Below, in pieces: positions 1 to 9,388 of a stretch of 64,000 nucleotides of DNA (its first letter is position 1; every line of letters starts with the position of its first letter). The notes beneath the pieces were generated by a model. That model saw only the letters and a program-made list of their open reading frames with translations. It made no database searches and was not told where the DNA came from. The DNA lies in NCBI GenBank assembly GCA_050291935.1, contig JBNKKR010000004.1, forward strand, positions 66,746 to 130,745, in the 5' to 3' direction. The position numbers and the translations under genes are program-made. This stretch comes from Desulfocapsa sp050291935 (lineage in GTDB: Bacteria; Desulfobacterota; Desulfobulbia; Desulfobulbales; Desulfocapsaceae).

Positions 1-553
1 CTTTTTTGGTTTCACGCACAGAATTAACCAAATTGCCATCAAACATTGTTCTAGTTAGAATGATTTTTTCTTTTGCAATTCCCATTTGTTCCAGGTAGAC
101 CGCAAATGGTTCTGCTAGCACTAGTATACAATCAGTTCTTCCAAATATTTTCGTGAAAAACTTTTTAGAAAGAGATTGTTTTGCTAGTTTTTTTGCGAAC
201 GCATCTGACCAACCTCGAAAAAAAACGATCGTTTTTTTTGAGAAAATGTATGAAATCAAGAGAATAATCCCATCCCTAAGAATTGGTAATGGGATCAAAG
301 AGGGGTTTACCTGAACTAAACAGACTTCTTTATCTATCCATAGCTTCACAATTAACTTACAGATATCATTTGCGAAGTCAATTCCATACTGTAATCTTCT
401 TGCTCCACGCTTCAGGTAATCTCTTGCACGAGAACCAATTGGAAACCACTCCAGCTCAATTTCTGGATCATCAAACTTTTGGAAAAAAAGCCTGAAATAA
501 TTTGCTACACCACCCTTACTAGCTTTGTCTTTAGTGACAATGAGAATTTTCAT
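1..553 (-). CDS. Glycosyltransferase (family 4-like), N-terminal part, cut by window edge
   Basis: The reverse strand is open from an ATG at 553 down to base 1, giving about 184 residues without a stop. The start reads MKILIVTKDKASKGGVANYF, a GT4/GT-B opening with a Gly-rich donor-fold loop. Further on come FFRGWSDAF and CILVLAEPF, like the inner strands of the acceptor Rossmann domain. The nucleotide-sugar-binding C-terminal half lies outside the window, so substrate cannot be judged. It is the most downstream gene seen of the minus-strand polysaccharide locus, 137 bases after the next glycosyltransferase. Family assignment is fairly secure; function in surface glycan assembly follows from context. 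Confidence 0.7.
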   Translation of the reverse strand, partial: MKILIVTKDKASKGGVANYFRLFFQKFDDPEIELEWFPIGSRARDYLKRGARRLQYGIDFANDICKLIVKLWIDKEVCLVQVNPSLIPLPILRDGIILLISYIFSKKTIVFFRGWSDAFAKKLAKQSLSKKFFTKIFGRTDCILVLAEPFAVYLEQMGIAKEKIILTRTMFDGNLVNSVRETKK

Positions 554-690
554 GTCATATTGTTGGTTGTCTGCAATTTAGAAAATCTTGAACCCGTTAC
601 TTTTCTAGCGGAAACTAAGTTTTTACTTACACATATAGTGTTCCTATGTTCTTCTTCCTCTTGCCGTAACGTTACCTGAATCATGAAACG

Positions 691-1881
691 TTAACTTTGG
701 GATGTTTGAAAAAACTTTAGCAATAAAGAACTTTGTCTGTCTATGTCAAAGAGTTGCAGGGCTTTTTCCCTTCCATTTCTTCCGATAGAAATTGCTTTGT
801 TTGGGTTTGTTAGAAGATAATCAATTGCGTTAACGATCGCTTCCACTTCCCCAGGATTTATAAGCATTGCATCATGCCGATCTAGCAATATTTCAGGAAT
901 ATCTGAAACCATTGAAGCTATTACAGGTTTAGCTGTTGCCAGGAATTCACCTAACTTGAATGGAAAACCCGCGTTTGCGTATTTGGTATCCACTCGTGTC
1001 ATACATGGGATGTCGGCGCTTGCAAGTTCTTTATAATAGTCGTCGTCACATAAATACCCTTTGTATTCGATTCGATCATTAAAGGGGGATGATGCGATTT
1101 GCGATAATAATGGTTGTAATGTCTCATTGGAGCCTTTACCCGTTAATATCAAATGTAAAGAATGGTGTCTTTTGGCTAGTATATTAAATGCATTTAGCAA
1201 TATAGGTACGCCATCTTTCTTAGCGAAGCTACCAGCATAAAACATTTTTTTTATGGAGCTATTTTTAGATTGAATTGTAGCAAACTGTTTTGAGTCAATA
1301 GAAATTGGTCGGTGATGAACGGGGATCTTTTTGTTGAAATATTTTTCATACTTTTTTTGAAGATGAGAACTGATAACAATAATTCCTGTGGCTAATTTTT
1401 TTAAATGATTTTCGAGGTGCTTGATTGTGAAAATTTTTACTCTATGTGTTATCGAGTTTGAAATTGACGCAGCCTCATCATAGTCTTCTACAATATCAAA
1501 GAAAATTTTGTAGCCGAGCTTTTTGGCAAAGTATAACGGCACAATTGTGAAAAATTTTGGAGGGCCATAACAATACATTATATTGTCGCTATGTTCTATA
1601 AGTGCCTTTTTTAACTTATTATAGGCCTTCAGTAGAGACAATGGAAGTAATATTAAAGTAGTATGTAAATTTTTATAGCTAGATATTGTTTCGTATCGGA
1701 CGTTGTTGTGAATGCCGCGTGGTGGGTTATGTTGAGCGAATTGTCGGAAAATGATAACTCGAACTGATGTGTTCGAATGTTTTTGAAGGCCCGTAATCGC
1801 ATGTTGAACACGTCTAGTTCCTGCCATCCCGTGAGGGTATGGAAATTCCCCAAAGAATATTATATTTGTCTCTTTTTTCAT
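691..1881 (-). CDS. Glycosyltransferase family 4 (GT-B fold)
   Basis: A 396-residue protein with the GT-B layout. The N-terminal half opens with an FFGEFPYPHGMAGTRRV strand and loop; the C-terminal half contains FYAGSFAKKDGVPILLNAF, LILTGKGS, and the donor-binding stretch around GFPFKLGEFLATAKPVIAS followed by IPEIL. It probably transfers a sugar from a nucleotide donor to a lipid-linked surface glycan at the cytoplasmic membrane; donor and linkage are unknown. I chose ATG at 1881, which overlaps the stop of the upstream acyltransferase (TAATG), over an upstream TTG three codons earlier. The overlap implies translational coupling within the polysaccharide operon. Confidence 0.8.
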   Translation of the reverse strand: MKKETNIIFFGEFPYPHGMAGTRRVQHAITGLQKHSNTSVRVIIFRQFAQHNPPRGIHNNVRYETISSYKNLHTTLILLPLSLLKAYNKLKKALIEHSDNIMYCYGPPKFFTIVPLYFAKKLGYKIFFDIVEDYDEAASISNSITHRVKIFTIKHLENHLKKLATGIIVISSHLQKKYEKYFNKKIPVHHRPISIDSKQFATIQSKNSSIKKMFYAGSFAKKDGVPILLNAFNILAKRHHSLHLILTGKGSNETLQPLLSQIASSPFNDRIEYKGYLCDDDYYKELASADIPCMTRVDTKYANAGFPFKLGEFLATAKPVIASMVSDIPEILLDRHDAMLINPGEVEAIVNAIDYLLTNPNKAISIGRNGREKALQLFDIDRQSSLLLKFFQTSQS

Positions 1882-2495
1882 TATAAGCAATGAAGAGAGT
1901 TTAATTTTTTTATTATTTTAGCTGGATTGCCCGCAGCGATCACATTGGCTGGGACTGATTTTGTAACTAGGCTATTTGCTCCGATGAAACTTCCTTTACC
2001 AATAGTCACACCTTTTAAAATGGTAACATTCATTCCTAGCCAGACACTGTCTCCAATGTGAATTGGTTGAGGTTCGTTTGATCGTGGGTCGTCTAAATGC
2101 CAGTCTGTATCTGTAATAGTTGTGTTCGCACCGCAACGAACGTTGGAACCAAGTGTTATTTGTGAAGCAGCTCCTATAACTGTCCCACTGAAGCCACATT
2201 TATTCCCTATGATTATTTGGGCATCAGGATTTAATGTAGAAAAAATACATGGACGGTTTATTCCAATCAGATTGGAGGTGGATGTTGAACTGAATCTACA
2301 ATTTGCTCCAATTTTTATTTGGCTATTGGGGTATCGATAAAATTTCATCAATCCAGCGAACTTGCTATTTGGACCAACATCAATATTCCACCAATATGTA
2401 CTGATTCTAGCCCAGTAACTGTACCAAAAAATACTAACAGAGCGTAGACTGTGGTGACAATAATGTGAAATAGTATCTCTGTTAAATTTTCTCAA
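1881..2495 (-). CDS. Left-handed beta-helix (hexapeptide repeat) acyltransferase
   Basis: 204 residues. From about residue 70 onward it is made of imperfect hexapeptide turns (IIIGNKCGFSG, ITLGSNVRCGANTTI, IHIGDSVWLGMNVTILKGVTIGKGS split over consecutive coils) ending in AAGNPAKIIKK, the usual tail of maltose/galactoside or WbbJ/VatD-type O-acetyltransferases. A His in the TDTDWH segment could be the catalytic base. It likely O-acetylates a sugar of the exported glycan. The start is a TTG with an AAGGTG ribosome-binding site just upstream. It is coupled to the following glycosyltransferase. Confidence 0.8.
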   Translation of the reverse strand: MRKFNRDTISHYCHHSLRSVSIFWYSYWARISTYWWNIDVGPNSKFAGLMKFYRYPNSQIKIGANCRFSSTSTSNLIGINRPCIFSTLNPDAQIIIGNKCGFSGTVIGAASQITLGSNVRCGANTTITDTDWHLDDPRSNEPQPIHIGDSVWLGMNVTILKGVTIGKGSFIGANSLVTKSVPANVIAAGNPAKIIKKLNSLHCL

Positions 2496-2628
2496 AAGTG
2501 CACCTTATTGAACAAATGCGGGTTTTATACTTTTTATTGATTTTTATAAGCAATAAATGAACTAACTGACCTGGTGATGCTCTGCCTGTTTGAGCTTGTC
2601 TTTAATTTTTTTCTATGCACTAAAACTG

Positions 2629-3960
2629 CTACCATTTGATTTTTTTTCTCCTTCTTAGTGTAATATTTTGAATTGTAAGCATAAAGTCTTTTGTCGGTGT
2701 TGCTCGTATCTCTTTTGAGCAACATCCTCCAATCATAAGCCATATTAAAGCGTAACGTGCTCCGCCAAGAGGGGTTGCGGCGGTGAACATCATTGCCCAC
2801 CAGCCCAGGAGCAGATAAGATAGGATATTGGTAAAACGGTTTTTACTTCGAAAAATACCGAGATATATTGCTCCAAATATGGTGAAATTAAATAGTATAT
2901 TCAGGATTAAACCGCCAGTGAGTGTGTGATACAAGTGCCCTATTTCAATATGTGTTCGGCGGCCTCCTCCAAGGTGGGATTGCTCAATATGTAAAATGTC
3001 CGTTCGATAACTTGTTACTGCTCCTCCACCAAATACATTTTCTTTGAAAGATCTGTATTTAAAAAAATCATTTACAAGCCCCTCTCTACTGTTACGAGTC
3101 ATTCCTTTTTCCACGTAAAATTGTTGAATACGATTTTCAAGAGAGTTGGTCGTTATTTTTTGATATAATGATTGTACCCCGAATAGTGAAATAGAGGAGA
3201 AAATAATCCCTATTGCTAAAAATAATTGTGTTTTTTCCTTAAGTTTAAAATAACGGGAATGGCGTATTTCGAAAAGGCAGCAACTGAAGTAATACAAAAT
3301 CAGGACCATATCTTCTCGTCTATCGTCAAAAAATGCTGATATCAGCCAAATTGAGAGGCCAATTGCACCAATTTTAATTAAATTTTTGCTACTGTGAAAA
3401 CCACAGAGAAAAATTAAAGGAGCTAGGAATAACACTGTCGGGGTAAGAGGAACTAGTTCTTTGCTCGTCAATAAGAAGAAAAGATCGTTGATCCCTATGA
3501 AAAGTATACCAGTTTTCAGTAACAGTAAACCAAACCTGAAGAATTTAGGCCAAAAATTAAGGCTAAGCCCATAGTAAGAAAGGAGTGGTAGTAGAAAAGT
3601 TAAAGCCCCCCAATTTGTAAAAAACAGATCTCTTGTTCGAGTGAGGGTCATGTCCAGACTTCTAAATATAAGGGTTCCCCCCCACAATAATATTACAAGT
3701 AATAGGTTTTGCATGAAAGGAGGCGCGCTATTGTTAATTGATATTTTATTTTGTGTGCCCCTCCAAATCAAAAAGATGTTGCAAATTGCGCATAACGGAT
3801 ATGCAAAAAAAATTCTTACGGCAGGGAAGTTATGGGAAAAAGAGTATGTTATACCACTTACCCCTATTACTATGAATACAAAGATGGTGAAAACATCAGC
3901 TGCTATTTTTTGGTGAGAAGATCTTTTTGGGTTGGTTACACTGTGAGATAGAGATATCAT
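2629..3960 (-). CDS. Multispanning membrane protein, probable O-antigen polymerase (Wzy-like)
   Basis: 443 residues with roughly ten to twelve hydrophobic segments spread over the whole length. A long hydrophilic loop near residues 270-335 separates the last membrane helices, as in Wzy/WaaL proteins. There is no sharp catalytic motif, as is normal for Wzy. It sits between a glycosyltransferase and an acyltransferase in the same operon as a Wzx-type flippase, which is the classic companion set for Wzx/Wzy-dependent export. Polymerase versus O-antigen ligase cannot be separated from sequence alone. The ATG start at 3960 lies 45 bases after the upstream gene. Confidence 0.6.
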   Translation of the reverse strand: MISLSHSVTNPKRSSHQKIAADVFTIFVFIVIGVSGITYSFSHNFPAVRIFFAYPLCAICNIFLIWRGTQNKISINNSAPPFMQNLLLVILLWGGTLIFRSLDMTLTRTRDLFFTNWGALTFLLPLLSYYGLSLNFWPKFFRFGLLLLKTGILFIGINDLFFLLTSKELVPLTPTVLFLAPLIFLCGFHSSKNLIKIGAIGLSIWLISAFFDDRREDMVLILYYFSCCLFEIRHSRYFKLKEKTQLFLAIGIIFSSISLFGVQSLYQKITTNSLENRIQQFYVEKGMTRNSREGLVNDFFKYRSFKENVFGGGAVTSYRTDILHIEQSHLGGGRRTHIEIGHLYHTLTGGLILNILFNFTIFGAIYLGIFRSKNRFTNILSYLLLGWWAMMFTAATPLGGARYALIWLMIGGCCSKEIRATPTKDFMLTIQNITLRRRKKIKW

Positions 3961-4005
3961 CTGTGAGATCTTATTGGTTTGAATCTTATAATTAGTTTTG
4001 CAATT

Positions 4006-5286
4006 TTACTTATTGGCTGTAACTGCTGGTTTTGTTGAGGTACTGGTTTTAAGGATGGTTTCGTAAACCTCGATTTGTTTTTCCGTAATTGTGCTTGGGT
4101 TGTGTCTTTGTTTTGCAATATTCCTTGCCTGTGTACCTAAGTTGATTGCTAATCGGTCATTTTCAAAAATTTTTACAATATTATCCATTAACAAAGGAAG
4201 GTCCCCAGTGGGGAAAAATAGTCCTGTTTCTTGATCTTTAATCATGCTGGGAACCCCACCAGTGTAAGTTGAAATTACAGGCATCCCGAGTAACTGTGCT
4301 TCAGCTAGACTGTTTGGACTGTTATCTATATACGAAGGAGAAATAAAAATGTGACTCTTGCAAAGTTCATTTGCTATTTGCCGTCCATTCATCATTCCAA
4401 GAATTTTAATTGACTTTCCAAGTTTTTTAATTTTCTTTTTAAGATATTTCTTGTAGTCGCCACTTCCCAAAGAGCCAATAAGCGCAAGTTCAATATTTGG
4501 GTATCTTTTCTTTAAGTTTCCCACCGCTGCTAATAAGATCTCCGTCCCTTTTCGAGGGTGCCTGGCATTAGTGAAAATTAATCTGTGTTTACAACATTCT
4601 GTCAGACTCCATTTTTTTTCCCAAAAAGATTCTCTTAGAATTTCACCAACATGGAAATATGTTGCAGTCTTATTAAGGCTAGTGACATAAGCTTTATCCC
4701 ACCTTGTACGACCTAAAAAGTAGGCGCCATTTTTAAAATACATTTGTTCTCTTTTGGCATTTTGTTTGGCAGAATATAAATCCCATAGGAGGCCTTGGAG
4801 TATAAAAGCCCTTTTAAAACTAATCTTCAAAATATCAATGAGTGGTAGTTTTCCAAACCAGTTGTATCGTTCGGAATAAGCAGCTAGTACTCCTTGGATT
4901 GATATAACGATAGGGCAATCAATTTCATTATTGTTGATCATCTTGCCATAGAACCGTTCCGTCCCGTGTATATGTATTATATCAGGTTTGTAATGTTTTA
5001 TTACTTCAATGCACTGGGTTAGGTACTTTTTATTGTTGTCAGGATGAAAGATACTAGGTCTGAATTTTGAAGATTGTTGGGGGATAATAAAATAGTTGAC
5101 ACCTTCAAATTTAAATTGGGATTGCGGGTAATATGAACAAACAGTGACAACCCCTATTTCTAAATTAGATTGATATGCGAGGTTCTTTAAAAGTGCTCCC
5201 ATCCATCCTCCACTACCAATCACTTTTTTTTTGTGAAAATTGTGAACAGCTGGCATTGGTACATTGGTAAACCATAGTACTTTCAT
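4006..5286 (-). CDS. Glycosyltransferase family 4 (GT-B fold)
   Basis: 426 residues. The N-terminal MKVLWFTNVPMP strand and the GSGGWMGALLKN loop are the acceptor domain. The C-terminal donor domain has LIFTNARHPRKGTEILLAAV, ELALIGSLGSGDYKKYL, a HIFISPSYIDNSPNSLAEAQ segment (the EX7E-like donor site) and GMPVISTYTGGVPSMI. This is a strong match to the glycosyltransferase group 1/GT4 pattern. It probably adds one residue of the repeat unit; the specific sugar is unknown. The ATG overlaps the stop of the upstream flippase gene by four bases (ATGA), so the two are translationally coupled. Confidence 0.85.
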   Translation of the reverse strand: MKVLWFTNVPMPAVHNFHKKKVIGSGGWMGALLKNLAYQSNLEIGVVTVCSYYPQSQFKFEGVNYFIIPQQSSKFRPSIFHPDNNKKYLTQCIEVIKHYKPDIIHIHGTERFYGKMINNNEIDCPIVISIQGVLAAYSERYNWFGKLPLIDILKISFKRAFILQGLLWDLYSAKQNAKREQMYFKNGAYFLGRTRWDKAYVTSLNKTATYFHVGEILRESFWEKKWSLTECCKHRLIFTNARHPRKGTEILLAAVGNLKKRYPNIELALIGSLGSGDYKKYLKKKIKKLGKSIKILGMMNGRQIANELCKSHIFISPSYIDNSPNSLAEAQLLGMPVISTYTGGVPSMIKDQETGLFFPTGDLPLLMDNIVKIFENDRLAINLGTQARNIAKQRHNPSTITEKQIEVYETILKTSTSTKPAVTANK

Positions 5287-6791
5287 TTGAAAATAACCTT
5301 TATTTTTTTTGTAATCATCATCACCAAATTTGTTTTACAGCCGATATGGAAATAGTCACAAATTATAAAAAGTATTAGAACAGAAGCAACATAGTAAGCC
5401 ATTTTAAATATCTGGGCAGGTATGTTCAGAAAATCATGCTGAATCTGAAAAAACGGGTAAAAAATATTGGGGATCAGGGAGATCAATACTGGTGATATTA
5501 TGTAATTGACATATTGTGTAAGCAAGACACCGCTTCCCTTTGTACATATAATAAAAAAGGGCATGAAAATAAGTATATTTGCTATTGAGATACCAATTGC
5601 AGCTCCTGTCAGTCCATATGTATATGCTCCAATGCTAACGCAAATAATAATACCAATACATCTAAGAATCCCGGCATAAAGATATCGTCTCGATTGTCCT
5701 AAGGCTAAAGGGATCTGATCGAGTGTAGTCATTGCCGGCATTATAAAAGAGTTTATTGCAAATATTTTCATGTAAAATGAAGAATCGATCCATTGTGGTC
5801 CAAAGTATATTCGTATTATGTCATCTGAAAAAATAAAACAAAATGCTGATATAGGCATTGTTACCCAGCTGATAATATGTAAAAAGTTGTAATAATATTG
5901 GAGGAATTGTTCTTTTTCATTTTGAAGAGAGGATAATGCTGGTAATGCTATTGAAAAAAAAGCCATCCTGAACTGTTCAGTTACCATTTGAGGTACCTGA
6001 TTGCCTTTGCCGTATATTCCCAGTGATGTGGTATTTGTAATACGGCCAATGATAATTTTATCTATATGCTTGGAGAGTGTTGAAAATGCATTTAACCCAG
6101 CAACATCTAGTCCGATTTTTATAAATTTTTTGGTCTCTACATATCGTGTTGGTAAGCCTGGGATCCATTTGAGGAAATGCCAGGAACTGAGAAAAATAAA
6201 AAAACTTTGCGAAACATTCATCCATATCAGAGCCCAATACCCATATTGTTGCCATGCTAGGATGATTCCAATGATTGTGCTTCCAACACGGGAGGATACT
6301 GTAATAAAAGCAATTTTCTTAAATTCCATTTGCCTCTTAAGCAATGCTTGGTGCTGTACCGAAGCGCCACCAAAGAGGAATGCGATCGATAATGTCATTG
6401 TTACTAAAACAAGCCTGCTATCATTGTAAAACCATACTATCACAGGAGAAAGGGCAATAACAATTAGCATTGAAATTACACCTACACAACTATTGATCCA
6501 GAATAAATTACTTACTTGGTAATGCGTTATTGTCTTCTCTCGTATTGTTGCAGTAGAAAGCCCCAAATCTTTAAATATTACTGCAAAGCTTACAAGTACT
6601 GCGACCATGGTGAAGACGCCATAATCGGCTGGTGTCAGGAGTCTGGCAAGAATTGCTGCACGAATTATCGCTAGTATCAACAATAAACATTGAGAAGCCA
6701 AATTGGCGATACCAGCGTTTATAGATTTACTTTTGATATCTTTTTTAACTTGGGCTGTATCAAAAAGATGCGTATATTTGCTATTTGACAT
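5283..6791 (-). CDS. Lipopolysaccharide/polysaccharide flippase, Wzx-type (MOP superfamily)
   Basis: 502 residues, with about 12-14 predicted membrane spans. The N-terminal region IRAAILARLLTPADYGVFTM and the following FKDLGLSTATIREKTIT are hallmarks of the polysaccharide transport/MOP family (RfbX/WzxC-like). It would flip undecaprenyl-linked glycan units across the inner membrane for the Wzy-like protein encoded two genes downstream. The ATG start is clear, and the 3' end overlaps the next glycosyltransferase by four bases. Assignment to the superfamily is secure; the exact substrate is not visible. Confidence 0.9.
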   Translation of the reverse strand: MSNSKYTHLFDTAQVKKDIKSKSINAGIANLASQCLLLILAIIRAAILARLLTPADYGVFTMVAVLVSFAVIFKDLGLSTATIREKTITHYQVSNLFWINSCVGVISMLIVIALSPVIVWFYNDSRLVLVTMTLSIAFLFGGASVQHQALLKRQMEFKKIAFITVSSRVGSTIIGIILAWQQYGYWALIWMNVSQSFFIFLSSWHFLKWIPGLPTRYVETKKFIKIGLDVAGLNAFSTLSKHIDKIIIGRITNTTSLGIYGKGNQVPQMVTEQFRMAFFSIALPALSSLQNEKEQFLQYYYNFLHIISWVTMPISAFCFIFSDDIIRIYFGPQWIDSSFYMKIFAINSFIMPAMTTLDQIPLALGQSRRYLYAGILRCIGIIICVSIGAYTYGLTGAAIGISIANILIFMPFFIICTKGSGVLLTQYVNYIISPVLISLIPNIFYPFFQIQHDFLNIPAQIFKMAYYVASVLILFIICDYFHIGCKTNLVMMITKKIKVIFK

Positions 6792-6870
6792 TTTTTGTAT
6801 GAGATTCTTCCAAGAGAAGCGGTCTCGAATTTTAGAGAATTGTTTCTAAGGAGCTGATGTCAGCCTCGCT

Positions 6871-7503
6871 TTATTCACTTTTTATCTTCGATAATTTTTC
6901 TACTTCTTTTATTCTTTCAGAAAATTTAACTCCATCACGTTCGTACCACGGAGCAGAATCTTTAATGATTTTAGCCGGTGATCCAGCTACCAATACATTG
7001 TTTTTGTCAATGGGTTTATTTACTAAAGAATTAGCTGCGATAGAGACATTTGTCCCAATAGTAATATTTTTCCCGGAGATTATACTTCCAGTAGATAGGT
7101 ACAAACCATCACCAATGTGTTTTTGATCTCCAGCAATACATGTTGAGGTATGGAGAACACAGAAGTTTCCAGCTATAGTACTACTATTTATAACAATAGT
7201 TCCATAATGAGGTATTAATAATCCGTATCCAAATGAGTTACATCCGATACTAAAACCAAGCTTAAATCCTAAACTTGAGAATCTTAATTTATGATAAATA
7301 TACAGTAATGAGAATTTCTTTTTTTTTGTATTTTCATAGTAAGCAACGTATCTCACAGACTTAAGGTACTTCAATATCAAATTATTGTATCTGGCAAAAA
7401 TGAAAGAGAAAACAATTTCTTTTAGTGTCGTTTTAGCAGGAACCCCGGACATAATTCTGTCAGCTGCTATGTAAAAATGAAGTTTGTTTTTGTTGTCAAT
7501 CAT
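6871..7503 (-). CDS. Serine O-acetyltransferase-like left-handed beta-helix protein
   Basis: 210 residues. An alpha-helical N-terminal third (residues 1-80) is followed by hexapeptide turns (FSIGCNSFGYGLLIPHYGTIVIN, broken over several coils; IGDGLYLSTGSIISG; ITIGTNVSIAANSLV) and the terminal VLVAGSPAKIIKD. The layout matches CysE/SAT-like acetyltransferases found in polysaccharide loci (EpsC/WcaB type) rather than metabolic CysE. His residues at HYGTI and HTST could serve the active site. Its ATG overlaps the stop of the upstream transposase remnant (ATGA), so it may now be read from a transcript crossing that remnant. Confidence 0.75.
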   Translation of the reverse strand: MIDNKNKLHFYIAADRIMSGVPAKTTLKEIVFSFIFARYNNLILKYLKSVRYVAYYENTKKKKFSLLYIYHKLRFSSLGFKLGFSIGCNSFGYGLLIPHYGTIVINSSTIAGNFCVLHTSTCIAGDQKHIGDGLYLSTGSIISGKNITIGTNVSIAANSLVNKPIDKNNVLVAGSPAKIIKDSAPWYERDGVKFSERIKEVEKLSKIKSE

Positions 7504-7853
7504 TGCAAAATTCCTATCGTGGTATGTATATTTGATTTTTTTGGTTCTTTTGTATTTGAGTTGAAAGCCCGAGATTCAGTAAACCGCAATGTCGATGGGT
7601 CTTGAGGTGGAAAATAAATTACATTATTGAAATCGAATGCCATTCTCTTCAACTGCTTTATTTGGTTGTTGATGCCCTCGGAGATAACCAAAGTTTTGTG
7701 AATCCATTGTTTCAGGTTGGTTTGGGCGGAGTTGTGGAGGTCGGCCCGGTATACTTCGAGGAATTGTTCCTTGAGCAGCATGGCGCTATAGACCCGGTTG
7801 TTGGGGTCTATTAGTTGATCCAGAACGCTTTGCTGTCGTTTTGATTTTTGCAT
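7500..7853 (-). pseudogene. ISL3-family transposase remnant with internal deletion
   Basis: A 117-codon open frame. Residues 20-55 (AMLLKEQFLEVYRADLHNSA then LKQWIHKTL) and 57-80 (SEGINNQIKQLKRMAF) resemble two blocks of the C-terminal catalytic region of ISL3/IS204-type transposases. In intact members these are separated by several dozen residues; here they are fused directly, which means an internal deletion. The last 35 residues no longer look like transposase. No terminal inverted repeats or start region are visible. It marks an old IS insertion at the boundary between the polysaccharide operon and the accessory block. Confidence 0.6.
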
Positions 7854-7944
7854 CGCAGCAGAATGAACCGTTTGTTGGTAATGCGGCAGCTCAGCAAGAC
7901 CAGTGATTTTTTCTTATTTGGTTTTGCTTATGTTGTTTGTTGTT

Positions 7945-8395
7945 GAAATTACAGTATGTCTTTTGAATCCCCTTCAATAAGTTATGGTTTGCTTCCCATC
8001 CATATTTATTAATGAGTGAAGTATCCAGAAGCTTTTTGGGGTACCATCTGGTTTGCTCGAATCAAAAACAACTTCCCCTGAAAATCCAACGACGTGCTTT
8101 ATCATTTCTGCAGTTTCTTTGATTGTTTGATCACTTCCTGTTCCCACGTTTAGAAAGGAAGGGGAAGGGGGAAGATTTTTTTTTCCCATTACAAAAATGC
8201 ATGCCGCGGCCATATCATCAACATGCAGAAATTCTCGGTAAACTTCTCCTGTACCCCAGAGTATAACTTTTGCTTGGTGATCTGTCTTGAGTTGGCCTGT
8301 TTTTGATGAGTAACCTATTGCATTTTGTATATCTTCTGGGATTGGTCCATAGGTTTGCTCATCCTTTTGGATGGCTTGAAGATTCTTTTCTGCTG
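7945..8395 (-). pseudogene. GDP-L-fucose synthase (fcl) 3' fragment, truncated and frameshifted
   Basis: This stretch duplicates the 3' part of the intact fcl at 16096-17181. The core (about 8013-8335) is almost identical in DNA to 16175-16502, while both edges are diverged. It encodes the C-terminal half including VILWGTGEVYREFLHVDDMA and LNVGTGSDQTIKETAEMI. One base is missing in the run after GGTACC (around 8040) relative to the intact gene, which shifts the frame and ends the protein early. The N-terminal Rossmann domain with the GxxGxxG NADP site and the Ser-Tyr-Lys catalytic residues is absent, so it cannot be an active epimerase-reductase. Confidence 0.85.
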
Positions 8396-8543
8396 TCACG
8401 AATCATAGCTGTCCTGATTGTCATTTATTCTGATCGTGTGATGACCAGTTTTTGGTGCGCCATGAAATTCAACCATATTTGCTTCGCGAAGTTTTTTATA
8501 ACGCTCAAGGCTTCGTTGGAAAATATTGAGTTTCTTTTTTCAG
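8396..8543 (-). pseudogene. Possible RelE/HigB-type toxin remnant
   Basis: In one reverse frame about 48 codons are open between two stops. They read SLERYKKLREANMVEFHG and then TGHHTIRIND. The TIRIND element preceded by a short basic helix and a hydrophobic turn resembles the central beta-strand of HigB/RelE mRNA interferases (usual form SIRINDQYRICF). The following strand with the catalytic region is missing. No antitoxin is recognisable next to it. This rests on a short motif only and may be chance. Confidence 0.3.
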
Positions 8544-8623
8544 TTTGGTGGAAAGTATACGTATCTATCACTGTCTCAACCCATTTTTCGGTAAAGAAAA
8601 CAGATGCCTCTTTTCAATTTATA

Positions 8624-9388
8624 TTACCCTTTGATATGTTCCAGATATTGTTTTCCTTTGGCGGTTTGCCTGTATTTTTGCAATCTACTTTTTGGTTTCT
8701 CCGGGATTGTCATTTCAATGAGATTGGCGTTTATGGCCGGTCTCAGGTAGTTGTCGGTGAAATTATCTATGTGTTTTAGCTTTAGTTTATCTTGAAGCTT
8801 GTTTCGGCTCATTTCCTCGGTGCAGGCTTGAAGAAGTTTGAGTATCTCTTTGGTAACTTGCCCGGTGACTTGTCTCCTTTTGAAAGCAACTGTGAACCAG
8901 TTGGTTTCAGTTATCAGCTCTGGAGAGGGACTGCCAAGGTCAGTACATAACTGCAGTATCCGGGTTATCCCACTACCAATCTGTTCAACCAAATCCATTC
9001 GGTAAAGCATGCTGAACAAAAGAGGATTTTTGGGGATGCTCTTGTGTCCCAAATCTTCTGGTTGCATGCCCGCAGGTAGACCACCTGGGCTGATAATTTC
9101 TACCCGGTCTTGGAAGATGTGTACCTGAATGTTGGCAGTGGAGCGGTAATCCCTGTGAGCGATTGCGTTTACCAACGCTTCTCTCAGAGCATCAGTAGGG
9201 AATTCCAGCACTTCATCTCGTCCTGTTCCGGTGATGATGAATTCGGTGTTTAGTTTTGCCTGCAGGTAAGAAATAGTCTCTTGATAATTTGTGTAAAGAT
9301 CATGGTCAAAATCCTTACGATCCAGAATTTTTACTTTTGATATACCTGTCGCAATAGTGTTGATTTGCCGGTTTGCCTCGGCCCCCAC
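8624..9388 (-). pseudogene. AlbA_2/HATPase_c_4-type ATP-binding protein, 5'-truncated
   Basis: The frame encodes the C-terminal two thirds of a transcriptional-regulator-like ATP-binding protein (COG2865 type). The GHKL-like segment FPTDALREALVNAIAHRDY carries the N-box Asn; then come VEIISPGGLPAGM, NPLLFSMLYRMDLVEQIGSG, and a C-terminal winged-helix part containing ACTEEMSRNKLQ. The N-terminal AlbA_2 (Schlafen-like) domain that normally precedes these is missing; instead the first codons overlap, in another frame, a DUF4143 ATPase stub. The real homology begins near residue 15, so the GTG start is probably an artefact of truncation. Function, if any remains, is unknown. Confidence 0.65.

Noticed and set aside
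5283..6791. Flippase as a MATE multidrug transporter
   Set aside because: The PADYGVF-type motif and the glycan-locus context fit polysaccharide flippases.
8303..8779. 158-codon forward open frame
   Set aside because: It is antisense to the fcl remnant and the AlbA/HATPase fragment; its composition is that of a shadow frame.
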